The notes: generated by a model from the letters alone, not told the origin. Positions 44,792 to 54,488 are shown, counted from the stretch's first letter. The stretch: 64,000 nt of DNA from UMGS1519 sp050951095 (GCA_050951095.1 JBMNIQ010000002.1:1-64000), one strand, 5' to 3'. Translations and numbers: made by a program.

Positions 44792-45772
44792 CTACTCCCG
44801 GTTCGCGGGTGCAGCAGGCGCAGAAGCGCCACCCTTGTCGCTGACCCCCTCTGCCTGGTTCGGGAGCAGCTGCTGCGAGATATGGAAGTCCTCCAGGAAG
44901 TCCACCAGATCCTGCGCTACGGGCGACAAACGGGAATTCGCAAGCTTCAGGATGCCGATATGGTAGAAGTCCTTTGCGCCGGGTTCGTCCAGCTCGATGA
45001 TCTTCAGATTCCGGTACGGAGCCAGTCCGGACGTGAGCAGCACCAGGGCGGCCACGGGCTCGTTCGCCGCAATGCTGCCCAGCATGACCTCATCGTCGCT
45101 GTCACGGTTCAGGTGCAGGTCGTGCGGGCCGTAATTCAGAGAATCCAGGAACGAGTCAATGGCGTTGCCGATTGCAGTTCCCGCGCGATACGTGTAGACG
45201 TCTACGTCGCGTAGGTCCTCCATCGTTACTTTGTCCCGGTCCGCCAGGGGGTGGCCCTGCGTCACGGCAACCACCAGCTGCTGGCTGAACAGCGGCGTGA
45301 ACGTGAAGCCATCTTCATGATGGTTCTCGGATGCCAGCGCGAATTCCAGGTCGCCGTTGCGGACGCCCGCCATCAGGTCCTTCGTCTGTGCCTGCGTGAT
45401 GCGCAGGTCAATGAGAGAGCCGCGCTTGCGGCGATACGCCAGCACGGCAGCGGGCAGGAAGTCCGCGTGCACGGTTGCCACGGCGCCGAAGCTGACGGTG
45501 CCCGTCAGGCGACCCTGGCGCTTCTTCAGCATGGCGATACCCTCATCCAACGTCCCCAGCGCAGAGTCGACATACTCCTTGAACAACTGGCCGGATTCGC
45601 TCAACTGCACGTTGCGGCCGGACTTCTCGAACAGTTTCACGCCCAGATCGTCCTCCAGGGCCGAAATGGCATGGGACAACGTGGGCTGGGAGATGAACAA
45701 TTCCTTTGCGGCCTGCGTATAGTGTTGAAGCTCGGCAAGTTTCCTGAAGTAGTAAAGCTGCGACAAATTCAT
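44792..45772 (-). CDS. LysR-family transcriptional regulator
   Basis: 326 aa. The N-terminal winged helix-turn-helix is MNLSQLYYFRKLAELQHYTQ with recognition helix SQPTLSHAISALEDDLGVKL. The C-terminal effector-binding domain is periplasmic-binding-like (GTVSFGAVATVHADFLPAAV, GDLEFALASENHHEDGFTFT). A low-complexity Ala tail ends the protein. It is convergent with sstT and has a 230-bp upstream gap before larB, so its target is not obvious. The gene at 62.5 kb is a second LysR with the same opening MNLSQLYYFR. Confidence 0.9.
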   Translation of the reverse strand: MNLSQLYYFRKLAELQHYTQAAKELFISQPTLSHAISALEDDLGVKLFEKSGRNVQLSESGQLFKEYVDSALGTLDEGIAMLKKRQGRLTGTVSFGAVATVHADFLPAAVLAYRRKRGSLIDLRITQAQTKDLMAGVRNGDLEFALASENHHEDGFTFTPLFSQQLVVAVTQGHPLADRDKVTMEDLRDVDVYTYRAGTAIGNAIDSFLDSLNYGPHDLHLNRDSDDEVMLGSIAANEPVAALVLLTSGLAPYRNLKIIELDEPGAKDFYHIGILKLANSRLSPVAQDLVDFLEDFHISQQLLPNQAEGVSDKGGASAPAAPANRE

Positions 45773-46002
45773 ATTACAGATTCCTCACCTGGGGTTATGC
45801 ATTCTGTGCATCTGATTATAGCTTCCCTATTCACAAATACACTCGACAGGCGGCGATTCTTCTTTAAATATCATTGAACTTTTGCGCGAACGGTTCGGCA
45901 CTTTCTATACATGCAGATGAAACGCGCGCCGTTCGCCGGCACGGCTGCCCACCGATGCATCCGCTTGCCGGCCGGACTTCCGAAAAGCCTCTTCGGGGTA
46001 CG

Positions 46003-46773
46003 CTATTCCGCAACGCGCACGTGGTTGATCAGGTGCGCCTGATAGCCAGCGCCGAAGCCGTTGTCTATGTTCACCACAGACACGCCGCTGGCGCACGAAT
46101 TCAGCATGGACAGCAGCGCGGACAACCCACCGAAGTTCGCACCATACCCCACGCTGGTGGGCACGGCGATGACCGGACATGCGGCCATGCCGCCGATGAC
46201 GCTTGCCAGCGCCCCTTCCATACCCGCAACCGCAACGATGACCTGGGCATGCGCGATGTCATCGCTGGCTGCCAGCAGGCGGTGGAGCCCCGCCACGCCC
46301 ACGTCGTACAGGCGCGTGACGCGATTCCCCAGCACCTCTGCCGTTACCGCCGCCTCCTCGGCAACGGGAAGGTCGCTCGTACCGCCGGTGGCAACCACCA
46401 CCACGCCGTTCCCGTCCGGCTCCGGCAAGCCGCCGATAATGCCCAGTTGCGGAAGCTCGCGGTATTCCAACGGCAGCATCTCCGCTATGCGCGCCGCCTT
46501 CTCCGCATCCAACCGGGTGATCAGGACGCGCTCCTGCCCGTGCTGCAGCATGCTCTGGCAGATGCCTGCAATCTGGTCGGGCGTCTTGCTCAGGCCGTAT
46601 ACAATCTCCGACACGCCCTGGCGCAGGCCGCGGCGATAATCCACGCGCGCATACCCCAGGTTGTCGATGGCATCTTGCGAAAATACCGCACGCAGATCGT
46701 CCACCGCATCGTCAACGGATTGCGAACCGTCCTTCACGCGCTCCAGAAGCGCTTTCAGATTCCTGATCTCCAT
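46003..46773 (-). CDS. larB: LarB, nickel-pincer cofactor biosynthesis carboxylase
   Basis: LarB carboxylates and hydrolyses nicotinic acid adenine dinucleotide, the first step of the nickel-pincer nucleotide made for LarA-type racemases. The 256-aa protein has the PurE-like C-terminal domain: GGTSDLPVAEEAAVTAEVLG, VIVAVAGMEGALASVIGGMA, VIAVPTSVGYGANFGGLSAL, LLSMLNSCASGVSVVNIDNG and FGAGY. The N terminus (RVKDGSQSVDDAVDDLRAVF) is standard. Two adjacent ATGs occur; 46773 gives a usable spacing to AGGAG. larC and larE are not in the window. The 320 bp upstream show no gene. Confidence 0.93.
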   Translation of the reverse strand: MEIRNLKALLERVKDGSQSVDDAVDDLRAVFSQDAIDNLGYARVDYRRGLRQGVSEIVYGLSKTPDQIAGICQSMLQHGQERVLITRLDAEKAARIAEMLPLEYRELPQLGIIGGLPEPDGNGVVVVATGGTSDLPVAEEAAVTAEVLGNRVTRLYDVGVAGLHRLLAASDDIAHAQVIVAVAGMEGALASVIGGMAACPVIAVPTSVGYGANFGGLSALLSMLNSCASGVSVVNIDNGFGAGYQAHLINHVRVAE

Positions 46774-47095
46774 CATTCTCCTGTTCCCCAGCGGCTCATT
46801 GCGCATTTACGCGAAACCGCCGGCGCGGACACGTGCCCTTCATCTGGGCAAACATATCGACTGCGCATGCTGCGGGCAGCCTCTCGCACACATCCCCGGA
46901 AATACCCCTGACGGAGCATCAACCGGCAGACAACCGGTTCGAACATCCATGATACCAGCCCGTATGCACCTTCCCCGTCTCACCGCAACGCAGGCGCCGC
47001 GCACGCGAATGCGGACACACCCTATTCCCCTGTTGCCTATTCGCAAAGACTTTGTGCAGAAACAACCGCCGAACGGCATTTCTCCGAGGCCGACC

Positions 47096-47149
47096 TTGAC
47101 AAGGGCCAGAGGCCCCTCTACGCTCGTCATATGAACGGTTGCTCATATG
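47096..47149 (+). promoter_or_regulatory. Promoter with ArsR/SmtB-type operator for the metal ATPase operon
   Basis: TTGACA (47096-47101), 17-nt spacer, TACGCT (47119-47124). At the expected start site lies the palindrome CATATGA-N8-TCATATG (47128-47149), close to the TGAAC..TTCATAT type bound by SmtB/CadC/CzrA metal-release repressors. The spacer also holds GGGCC-AGA-GGCCC. Confidence 0.75.
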
Positions 47150-47223
47150 TTCTTTTGAGTTTCCGTTCAATTTTACAAGTAATGCCGGGACGGAAGATGC
47201 GCCCGGCAGAGAAGGAAACGCAC

Positions 47224-47442
47224 ATGACGAAGACGTACAAGCTGGACCAGCTGGGTTGCGCGAATTGCGCCGCGAAGATGGAGCGCAAGATTTCGGGGCT
47301 GAAGGGCGTAAACAGCGTGAAGGTGAACTTCATGTTCTCGAAGCTCACACTGGACGCCGACGACGCGCGGTTCGACGACATCGTGGACCAGGCACAGACC
47401 GTCATCAGCCGCATCGAGCCCGACTGCACCATCGTCCGTTAA
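47224..47442 (+). CDS. Stand-alone heavy-metal-associated (HMA) domain protein
   Basis: 72-aa metallochaperone-like protein with the HMA ferredoxin-like fold. The GxxCxxC metal-binding motif is LGCANCAAKMERKISGLKGV. It corresponds to the N-terminal soluble domain that many P1B ATPases carry within the same chain, here encoded separately 98 nt before the ATPase gene. AAGGAA is 6 nt before the ATG at 47224; longer in-frame starts lie upstream of, or within, the operator. It likely delivers Zn/Cd (or Cu) to the ATPase or acts as its regulatory domain. Confidence 0.9.
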   Translation: MTKTYKLDQLGCANCAAKMERKISGLKGVNSVKVNFMFSKLTLDADDARFDDIVDQAQTVISRIEPDCTIVR

Positions 47443-47540
47443 CCGCACCCGGCGCGCAATCGGCAGCAGAACGTACGCATCGACGGCCCCGTAGGACCAT
47501 TGCTCATTTCGTCCCGCTTCCGTGCCGCCAAGGAGACGTC

Positions 47541-49445
47541 ATGAACAACCGCAATCTCATCCGCATCATCGCGGGCTTCGTCATCTACGTTGCTGTGTAC
47601 ATTTGCACCACGCTGCTGCCGTTGGAAAGTTGGTTCGCACCCGACCAGGTGATTTACGTGAAGCTGGTCGCCTTCCTGGTGCCGTATCTGATCGTGGGCT
47701 ACGACGTGCTGTGGACAGCCGTCCGCAACATCGGCCACGGCCAACTGTTCGACGAGAACTTCCTCATGTCCATCGCCACCCTGGGCGCGTTCGCGCTGGT
47801 ATTCTTCCCGGAAGCCGAGCAGCACTTCGCCGAAGCGGCCGCCGTCATGCTGTTCTACCAGGTGGGCGAACTGTTCCAGGATTACGCCGTGGACCGGTCG
47901 CGCAAGTCCATCTCCGCGCTGATGGAGATTGCCCCCGACCACGCGAACATCGAGCGCGACGGCAAGCTGGTGGAAGTGGACCCGGAGGAAGTGGCCGTGG
48001 GCGACCTCATCACCGTGAAACCCGGCGAGCGCGTGCCGCTCGACGGCGTGGTGGAGACCGGTACCAGCAGCCTGGATACGGCCGCCATCACCGGCGAATC
48101 GCTGCCGCGGTCCGTTGCGCCCGGCGACGACATCTTCAGCGGCTGCATCAACACGAACGGCCTGCTGACCGTCCGCGTCACGAAGCCGTTCGGCGAATCC
48201 ACTGTGGCGCGCGTGTTGGAGCTTATCGAAAGCGCCAGCGACAAGAAGGCGCGCACGGAGGACTTCATCACCCGTTTCGCCCGCTGGTATACGCCCATCG
48301 TGGTGGGCGCCGCCGTGGCCCTGGCGGTGATTCCGCCGCTGGCGTTCGGCCTGTCCTGGAGCGACTGGGTGCAGCGCGGCCTGATCTTCCTGGTGGTGTC
48401 CTGCCCCTGCGCGCTGGTCATCTCCGTGCCGCTTTCGTTCTTCGGCGGCATCGGCGGCGCCTCGAAGGCGGGCATCCTGGTCAAGGGCGGCAATTACCTC
48501 GAGGCGCTTTCGAAGGCGCAAACCATCGTGTTCGACAAGACGGGCACGCTGACGGAGGGCTCGTTCAACGTCGTGGCCGTGCACCCCACGCCCGGCGTGG
48601 ATGCCGACCGGCTGCTGTCGCTGGCTGCATATGCCGAGGCGCATTCCGACCACCCCATTGCCCTGAGCATCCGCGAGGCGTACAGCGGCGAGATCGACCG
48701 CTCGCGCATCGAGAAGGCCGAAGAGGAAAGCGGCCGCGGCATTCGCGCGACCGTGGACAAGAAGGTCGTGTTGGTGGGCAACGGGCGCCTGATGAACGAG
48801 GATTCCATTGCATACAACGATTGCGAGCTCACAGGCACCGTGCTGCACGTGGCGTGGAATGGCGAATACATCGGGCACATTGTCATCGCCGACGTGCTGA
48901 AGAGCGATGCGGCACAGGCCATTGCCGCCCTGCGCGACGCCGGCGTGAAGAAGACGGTCATGCTGACGGGCGACCTGGAGCCCGTGGCGAAAGCGACCGC
49001 CGAGAAGCTGGGCATCGACGAGTACCATGCGCAGCTGCTGCCGCAGGATAAGGTGACCCAGGTCGAACGCATCATCGACGCGCGCGATGCCGCCGGCGAC
49101 GACGGCCGCGTGGCGTTCGTGGGCGACGGCATCAACGATGCACCCGTGCTGACGCGCGCCGATATCGGCATCGCCATGGGCGCCATGGGCGCGGACGCCG
49201 CCATCGAGGCAGCCGACATCGTGCTCATGGACGACAAGCCCAGCCGCATCGTGACCGCCATCGCAATCGCCCGCAAGACCATGCGCATCGTGTGGCAGAA
49301 CATCGTGTTCGCATTGGGCGTGAAGTTCGCCGTGTTGATCCTGGCCGCCCTGGGCATGGCCAGCATGTGGCTTGCCGTGTTCGCGGACGTGGGCGTTGCC
49401 ATTATCGCCATCCTGAACGCAATGCGCGCCATGCAGACGAAATAG
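47541..49445 (+). CDS. P1B-type heavy-metal exporting ATPase (Zn/Cd/Pb group)
   Basis: 634-aa metal pump without its own HMA domain. Visible elements: actuator TGES (AITGESLPRSVAPGDDIFSG), transmembrane CPC in VVSCPCALVISVPLSFFGG, phosphorylation site VFDKTGTLTEGSF, nucleotide site AEAHSDHPIALSIREAY, and hinge VAFVGDGINDAPVLTRADIG. The last helices carry Lys (FALGVKFAVL) and Asp-x-Gly (FADVGVA), the combination of the P1B-2 Zn/Cd/Pb subgroup. AGGAG lies 6 nt before the ATG. It forms an operon with the separate HMA protein behind a palindromic operator. No arsR-type gene is nearby. Confidence 0.93.
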   Translation: MNNRNLIRIIAGFVIYVAVYICTTLLPLESWFAPDQVIYVKLVAFLVPYLIVGYDVLWTAVRNIGHGQLFDENFLMSIATLGAFALVFFPEAEQHFAEAAAVMLFYQVGELFQDYAVDRSRKSISALMEIAPDHANIERDGKLVEVDPEEVAVGDLITVKPGERVPLDGVVETGTSSLDTAAITGESLPRSVAPGDDIFSGCINTNGLLTVRVTKPFGESTVARVLELIESASDKKARTEDFITRFARWYTPIVVGAAVALAVIPPLAFGLSWSDWVQRGLIFLVVSCPCALVISVPLSFFGGIGGASKAGILVKGGNYLEALSKAQTIVFDKTGTLTEGSFNVVAVHPTPGVDADRLLSLAAYAEAHSDHPIALSIREAYSGEIDRSRIEKAEEESGRGIRATVDKKVVLVGNGRLMNEDSIAYNDCELTGTVLHVAWNGEYIGHIVIADVLKSDAAQAIAALRDAGVKKTVMLTGDLEPVAKATAEKLGIDEYHAQLLPQDKVTQVERIIDARDAAGDDGRVAFVGDGINDAPVLTRADIGIAMGAMGADAAIEAADIVLMDDKPSRIVTAIAIARKTMRIVWQNIVFALGVKFAVLILAALGMASMWLAVFADVGVAIIAILNAMRAMQTK

Positions 49446-49715
49446 GCGGGGCGAAAAATACCCGCCCCGACCGCCGCCGTCTGCCACTGCCGCCAGCCAC
49501 ATTCCCCGCGTGCGCCCTGTTCCCGCGGCCCGGAACGACATCCGGCCGCAGCCGGAGCCGGCAGCGTCGTTTGCCCCGAAACCTATGCAGAACGCCAAAA
49601 AATAATGCTGGTTTCTATTCGCGACAAGCGAAAACGGGTAAACTGAAGCCGTACCAAGTAATTTCATCTGCGGCCGCATATGAGCAGCCGCTTCAATCGA
49701 AGGCAGGAGATTACC

Positions 49716-50165
49716 ATGGCAATCGAGTATCAGCACGTTTTCGCAGCGCTGGACGGCGGCGTGACCCAGGAGGATGTTGCCCGCAAGGCAGCGGCCATCG
49801 CGGCCGTCAACAAGGCGCACCTGATGTTCGGCACCGTTATCGACTCTCTGCCGCCCGAGCTTGCCGAAGAGGATACGGAGGCCGTCTGCGAGCAGACGAA
49901 GCGCCGCATCTCCGCCATGATTGACCCCATCATGAAGGACATCGACGAAAAAGTGGCGGCCGGACGCATCGCCTCGTTCGAGTTCAAGGCCATGCCTGGT
50001 AACGTGAACACCATCCTGCACCGCGGCATGATTCTGCCGTTCGGCGCCGACCTGGTCATCTGCGGCGAGCGCGGCCTGTCCACGGTGAAGTATGCATTCG
50101 TGGGCAGCACGAGCACCTACCTGATCCGCAACCTGCGTTGCGACGTGCTCGTGGTCAAGAAATAG
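49716..50165 (+). CDS. Universal stress protein family (UspA-like)
   Basis: 149-aa single Usp domain. Opening strand MAIEYQHVFAALDGG, helix TQEDVARKAAAIAAVNKAHL, then AMPGNVNTILHRGMILPFGA, ADLVICGERGLSTVKYAFVG and STSTYLIRNLRCDVLVVKK. The last two segments resemble the GxxG(9x)G(S/T) ATP-binding pattern, with a modified glycine spacing, so nucleotide binding is likely but not certain. AGGAGA is 6 nt before the ATG. Single gene; the 270 bp upstream (49446-49715) show no other gene, only a weak GCGGG/CCCGC hairpin after the ATPase. Confidence 0.9.
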   Translation: MAIEYQHVFAALDGGVTQEDVARKAAAIAAVNKAHLMFGTVIDSLPPELAEEDTEAVCEQTKRRISAMIDPIMKDIDEKVAAGRIASFEFKAMPGNVNTILHRGMILPFGADLVICGERGLSTVKYAFVGSTSTYLIRNLRCDVLVVKK

Positions 50166-50217
50166 AATCATCCGGCTGGCTGCAGCGGCGGCCCCTGAGA
50201 TTTTCGCAACACGCCAT

Positions 50218-50250
50218 GAGAACCGGCTGCCATCTGGGCGGTCGGTTCTC
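50218..50250 (+). terminator. Terminator after the universal stress protein gene
   Basis: GAGAACCG/CGGTTCTC stem with GC-rich loop and TTCGTT following, 52 nt past the stop. Confidence 0.6.
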
Positions 50251-50371
50251 TTCGTTACGGGGCCGCCGCACCGCAACCGCACCCTGAGGCGGCAGCCCAC
50301 CGAACGGGAAGAGAATCGCATGCGGCGCGCTGCATGCTTCCACCAGCCACCGCACAAGGAGTTCCGCATCC

Positions 50372-51085
50372 ATGAAACAACGCTTCGACATGGTCTTCTT
50401 CGATATCGACGACACGCTCTACGACCAGGCGCAGCCGTTTGCATACGCCGTGCATAAGGTATACGGAGACGTGCCCGGCGCTACGGATGCCCAGCTCTTC
50501 CAGGCAAGCCGGGTGCACAGCACACAGGTGTTCGCCGCATTCAGCCGCGGCGAGCTGCCCACCGACGCCATCTACACGCGCCGCATGGTGGACACGCTGG
50601 CAGACTTCGGCGTGAATATCTCGGATGAGCTGGCCTTGAAAATCCAACGCACATACGAAAGCGACACGAGCCAGTCCATGGCAATCTCCGAAACCATGCA
50701 GCAGTGCCTGGAGCTCTGCCGCCGCGCGTGCCGCGTGGGCATCATCACGAACGGGGCGGAGAAACGGCAGAAGGGAAAGCTGCATCTTCTGCACGCCGGA
50801 CAGTGGATTGACCCGCATGCCGTATTCATCTCGGACGCCATCGGCATGGCGAAGCCCGATCCCGCCATATTCCGCTATGCGTGCAGCCAGACGGGCACGC
50901 GCCCGAAGCGCTGCCTGTACATCGGTGACTCGTACGGCAACGACGTCGTGGGCGCCCGCAACGCGAACATGCCCGTTGTCTGGTTCAACCGGCGCGCGAA
51001 GGCCCGCCCCGCCAACGGCCCGCGGCCCACCTGGGAGGTTGCCGGCGATAGCGAGCTGCTGGCGCTGCTGCAGCGCATCCGCTAA
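50372..51085 (+). CDS. HAD-family nucleotidase (YjjG-like)
   Basis: 237 aa. HAD motif I MVFFDIDDTLYDQAQPFAYA (DxDDT), cap helices, motif II VGIITNGAEKRQKGKLHLLH, motif III Lys in ISDAIGMAKPDPAIFRYACS and motif IV CLYIGDSYGNDVVGARNANM. IDDTLYD and the spacing match the YjjG/YfnB group of pyrimidine 5'-nucleotidases, which hydrolyse non-canonical nucleotides. AAGGAG lies 12 nt before the ATG. It is convergent with the MATE gene, with only 24 bp between the stops. Confidence 0.85.
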   Translation: MKQRFDMVFFDIDDTLYDQAQPFAYAVHKVYGDVPGATDAQLFQASRVHSTQVFAAFSRGELPTDAIYTRRMVDTLADFGVNISDELALKIQRTYESDTSQSMAISETMQQCLELCRRACRVGIITNGAEKRQKGKLHLLHAGQWIDPHAVFISDAIGMAKPDPAIFRYACSQTGTRPKRCLYIGDSYGNDVVGARNANMPVVWFNRRAKARPANGPRPTWEVAGDSELLALLQRIR

Positions 51086-51109
51086 CCGCGCCTGCAACGC
51101 ACACTCCCG

Positions 51110-52432
51110 TCAGCGCGGCGCCGCCCAACTGCGCGTGCCCAGCGTGACGGCGGCAACAATCGCCAGGCCCGCCTGCACCACCACGGGCGACCACCACAGG
51201 CCCTCGACGCCCAGCAGCGCCGCCATCCCGAACACGATGGCGAAGATCAGACCTGCCTCCGTATACACCATGCGCGAAGAGGCGTGTGCATGGTCAACCG
51301 CGTAGAAAAACGAGGTGCTGGCATGCGTGAAGCCGTAGAATACGTACGCCAACGAGAAGATGGGCATGCCATGTGCAACCAGCTCCGCCGTAGCGCCCGA
51401 TGCCCCGAAGAAGGCGGGAATCGTATAGCGCAACGCGAACACGATGATCACGCCCGCGGCGCCCATGCCTATGGTGAAGCAGTAGTTCGTGTTGCGGTAG
51501 CGGCGCACCGTGGCATAGTCGCCCGCCCCGTACGCCCGGCTGATCAGCGGCTGCGCGCCGTCGCCCATGCCCTGGATGAGCATCTGCAGCACAACGGCCA
51601 CATACGCAATGACCGCGTACGCGGCAAGCGCCAGTTCGCCGCCGTAGAGCGCGGCATTGATGTTAATTGCCACCACCTGCAGTTCGGGAAGAAGCGAAAG
51701 CCCGGCGGGAGCCAAGCCCAGATGCGCCATATGGCGAACCAGGCCGCCGCGCAGGCGAAAGCTGGCCCTTGGCAGGTGGTTCGCCGCACGCAGGAAGTAC
51801 ACCAGCGCGAACAAGAACGAGAGCATCTGGCTTAGCGCCGTCGCGAGGCCGGCGCCCGCCGAACCCCACTCAAGCAGCACCACGAACACGAAATCCAGCG
51901 CAATGTTCGCCAAACCCGACGTGACCGTGGAGGCCATGGCGTAGTTCACGCTGCCCTTGTTGCGCATCAGCGGTATGGACCCGCACGCCAGAAGCATGAA
52001 CGGCGTGCACCAGGCAAGCGACCGCAGGTAGCTTGTTGCCTGGTACAACACCTGGCCCCGGCCGCCGAACGCGTAGCACAGCGGCTCCGTGAACGCCATC
52101 AGCGCAAACGTCAGCGGGATGGACACCAGCGCCAACAGGCACAGCGCATTGCCGAACGCCTGGTTGAAGCGATCTATCCGCCCGCGCGCCCTCTCGATGG
52201 ATGCGATGACGGCGGCACCCATGCCCACGCCGGTGCCGATGGCCATGACCAGCTGCATCCACGGCCACGCCACGTTCACGCCCGCCAAGCCGGCATCGCC
52301 GACGACGTTGCCCACGAACAAGCCGTCCACAATGTTAAAGAGACAAATGAGCGCATACGTCAGCATGCTGGGCACCACATAGCGGGCGTATTCGCGCCAC
52401 ATGCCGCGCGTAAGCAGTAACGGCCGAGCCAT
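51110..52432 (-). CDS. MATE-family multidrug efflux transporter
   Basis: 440-aa, twelve-helix transporter with two homologous halves. N half: YVVPSMLTYALICLFNIVDG, LFVGNVVGDAGLAGVNVAWP and GTGVGMGAAVIASIERARGR; C half: GLAPAGLSLLPELQVVAINI, MLIQGMGDGAQPLISRAYGA. This is the DinF/NorM-type arrangement found in MATE proteins. Substrates are usually cationic drugs or metabolites exported against Na+ or H+. The ATG at 52432 follows AAGGGA. It is downstream of the nhaC terminator on the same strand. Confidence 0.9.
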   Translation of the reverse strand: MARPLLLTRGMWREYARYVVPSMLTYALICLFNIVDGLFVGNVVGDAGLAGVNVAWPWMQLVMAIGTGVGMGAAVIASIERARGRIDRFNQAFGNALCLLALVSIPLTFALMAFTEPLCYAFGGRGQVLYQATSYLRSLAWCTPFMLLACGSIPLMRNKGSVNYAMASTVTSGLANIALDFVFVVLLEWGSAGAGLATALSQMLSFLFALVYFLRAANHLPRASFRLRGGLVRHMAHLGLAPAGLSLLPELQVVAININAALYGGELALAAYAVIAYVAVVLQMLIQGMGDGAQPLISRAYGAGDYATVRRYRNTNYCFTIGMGAAGVIIVFALRYTIPAFFGASGATAELVAHGMPIFSLAYVFYGFTHASTSFFYAVDHAHASSRMVYTEAGLIFAIVFGMAALLGVEGLWWSPVVVQAGLAIVAAVTLGTRSWAAPR

Positions 52433-52456
52433 GGCATCCCTTCCCTGTCGCATGCA

Positions 52457-52492
52457 TAAAACGAAGCCCCCGGCCACATTGGCCAGGGGCTT
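52457..52492 (-). terminator. Terminator after the NhaC-family gene
   Basis: A 14-bp stem (GAAGCCCC.GGCCA with one mismatch) and 2-nt loop followed on the minus strand by GTTTTATG. Confidence 0.85.
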
Positions 52493-52550
52493 CATGCTAT
52501 CGTATGGCGCTGTACTACGACAGCGAATTCACCAGTCCGTCATGCGCAGG

Positions 52551-54218
52551 CTAGCTTGTCGTAACGGCATCCTTCTTGGCATCGCGATGAGCTAAGAACA
52601 TGATGATGCCGAACAGCAGAACCAGGCCGATGATCAACGACGGCCACGGGCTCTTCGTGAAAGCGGTGATGATGTAGCCGATCAGGCATACGACTGCGAC
52701 CGTGGAGGCGTACGGCAGCTGCGTTGCTACATGGCGCAAATGGTTGCACTCGGCACCGGCGGAGCTGAGGATCGTCGTATCGGAGATAGGCGACGTATGG
52801 TCGCCGAATACGGCACCTGCTAGCGCAGAACCAATGCCCACCAAGAACATGGGGTCGCTCTCCGGGAAAACGCCCAGCACGATGGGCATCAGCAACGCAA
52901 TGGTGCCCCACGAGGTGCCCATGGCGAATGCGATGAACGCAGCCACCACGAAGATCAGCGCGGGCAGAAAATCCAGGCTGACGCCCACGGCCGTCAATGC
53001 ACCGGAGACGAAAGCGCCCGTACCCAGCATGTAGCGACAGACACCGCCCAGGCTCCAGGCAAGCACCAGAATCATCATGGAGCTGACCATGGTGCGCACT
53101 CCTTCGGTACCGCTTTCCACATAGCGATCGAGCGTCAGCAGCTTGCGAGGCATGAACATGGCCGCCGCCACGACAAGCGCGACGGTGGATCCGATGCACA
53201 AGCCGGCAATAGGATCCACGCCCACAGCCGTGGCAAAGTCCACGCCCCCTTTGAAATAGTCACCGGAATATAGCATGCCGATAATGCTGAACACAATCAG
53301 TACCACGATGGGGATCACCAGGTCGCCCACGCGTCCTTTATCGGAGATCTTCATGCCTTTGAATTCGTCCATGGCGCTCTGCGCGGATTCCAGATCTGCC
53401 TCTTCGGCAACCACCGTCTCGATATCGATGGGTGGATTCAGTTCCTCAGAATGCTTGTACGTCAAACCCGACGAGGAAACCGTATTCAGCGCCGTCCCGT
53501 GCGCCGGCACGCGGCTGGGCTTCGCTTCGCCGCGCCATTCCAGCTCTGCTTCGCGCATGGGGCCAAAATCGACCTTCGACACGATAATCGCGAACACCAT
53601 GAAGATGGTCAGCAATGCGTAGAAGTTGTACGGGATGGACGCCACGAACGTGGAGAAGCCGCCATCGCCCATATAACCGCCCACAGCCACAGCCCAGCTG
53701 GAAACAGGGGCGATGATGCAGACGGGGGCCGCCGTGGAGTCGATGATGTAGGCCAGCTTCTCGTGGCTCACCTTGAACTTATTCGTAACGGGCCGCATGA
53801 CGGCACCGACCGTCAGGCAGTTGAAATAGTCGTCCACGAAGATGACGATACCCAGGATGGCCGTCATGAGCTGGGCCATGCGGGCGTTCTTCACATGCGT
53901 GGACACCCATTCCGCATACGCACGAGAGCCGCCCGCCACGGATATGATCACGGTTAACGACCCCAGTAACGCTAAGAACAACAGCAGCGCGCCGTTGCTT
54001 TCTATCTGCGCTGAAAGCAACGTGGGCAGGTCGCAGAATGCCGCCACGAACGAAGCCGCCGAAGCGCCGCCGAGGGTGAACTCGTAGATGACCAGGCCGG
54101 CAAACGTGCCTACCAGAAGCGACGAGTACACCTCCTTCGTTATCAGCGCCAAAGCCAGCGCCAGCAACGGAGGTACCAGCGACCACGCACCGGTGCTCAG
54201 TAGTTGAAACGCATCCAA
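52551..54218 (-). CDS. NhaC-family Na+/H+ antiporter (or related amino acid antiporter)
   Basis: 555 aa with about twelve helices and a cytosolic insert (residues 215-275). Typical NhaC segments: AWSLVPPLLALALALITKEV, GIVIFVDDYFNCLTVGAVMR, YIIDSTAAPVCIIAPVSSWA, AVFGDHTSPISDTTILSSAG. Family members exchange Na+ for H+ or malate/lactate, and some move lysine/tyrosine-type substrates, so the exact ions are open. The start codon is TTG at 54218, supported by AGGAGAGG. The 235-bp upstream region is shared with the divergent rubredoxin gene. Confidence 0.9.
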   Translation of the reverse strand: MDAFQLLSTGAWSLVPPLLALALALITKEVYSSLLVGTFAGLVIYEFTLGGASAASFVAAFCDLPTLLSAQIESNGALLLFLALLGSLTVIISVAGGSRAYAEWVSTHVKNARMAQLMTAILGIVIFVDDYFNCLTVGAVMRPVTNKFKVSHEKLAYIIDSTAAPVCIIAPVSSWAVAVGGYMGDGGFSTFVASIPYNFYALLTIFMVFAIIVSKVDFGPMREAELEWRGEAKPSRVPAHGTALNTVSSSGLTYKHSEELNPPIDIETVVAEEADLESAQSAMDEFKGMKISDKGRVGDLVIPIVVLIVFSIIGMLYSGDYFKGGVDFATAVGVDPIAGLCIGSTVALVVAAAMFMPRKLLTLDRYVESGTEGVRTMVSSMMILVLAWSLGGVCRYMLGTGAFVSGALTAVGVSLDFLPALIFVVAAFIAFAMGTSWGTIALLMPIVLGVFPESDPMFLVGIGSALAGAVFGDHTSPISDTTILSSAGAECNHLRHVATQLPYASTVAVVCLIGYIITAFTKSPWPSLIIGLVLLFGIIMFLAHRDAKKDAVTTS

Positions 54219-54488
54219 AATCCTCTCCTCACCTTGGAAACATGTGCACGCAAAAGTATAGGCAACCCTTCCGGCGCGGACCCGAATCCAGCTGATTTTT
54301 CAGCGGAGGCGAAATGTTTTGCATGTGAGCGGTGCTGAGACCTGCAGAATGCCTTCCCGAAAAAGCCCGGTCGCACTACAGACTGATTGCATCTATCCGA
54401 CCGCCACAGATGCCGCTCTATGAACTAGAATAGAGACAAGGATTCTGCAAAGAGGATGCAGAGCATGAGAGACAAGGAGGCAGCACCA

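Noticed and set aside
47439..50444. 1001-codon open frame on the minus strand across the metal ATPase and stress-protein genes
   Set aside because: Shadow of the real plus-strand genes; composition is antisense-like and it spans several intergenic regions.
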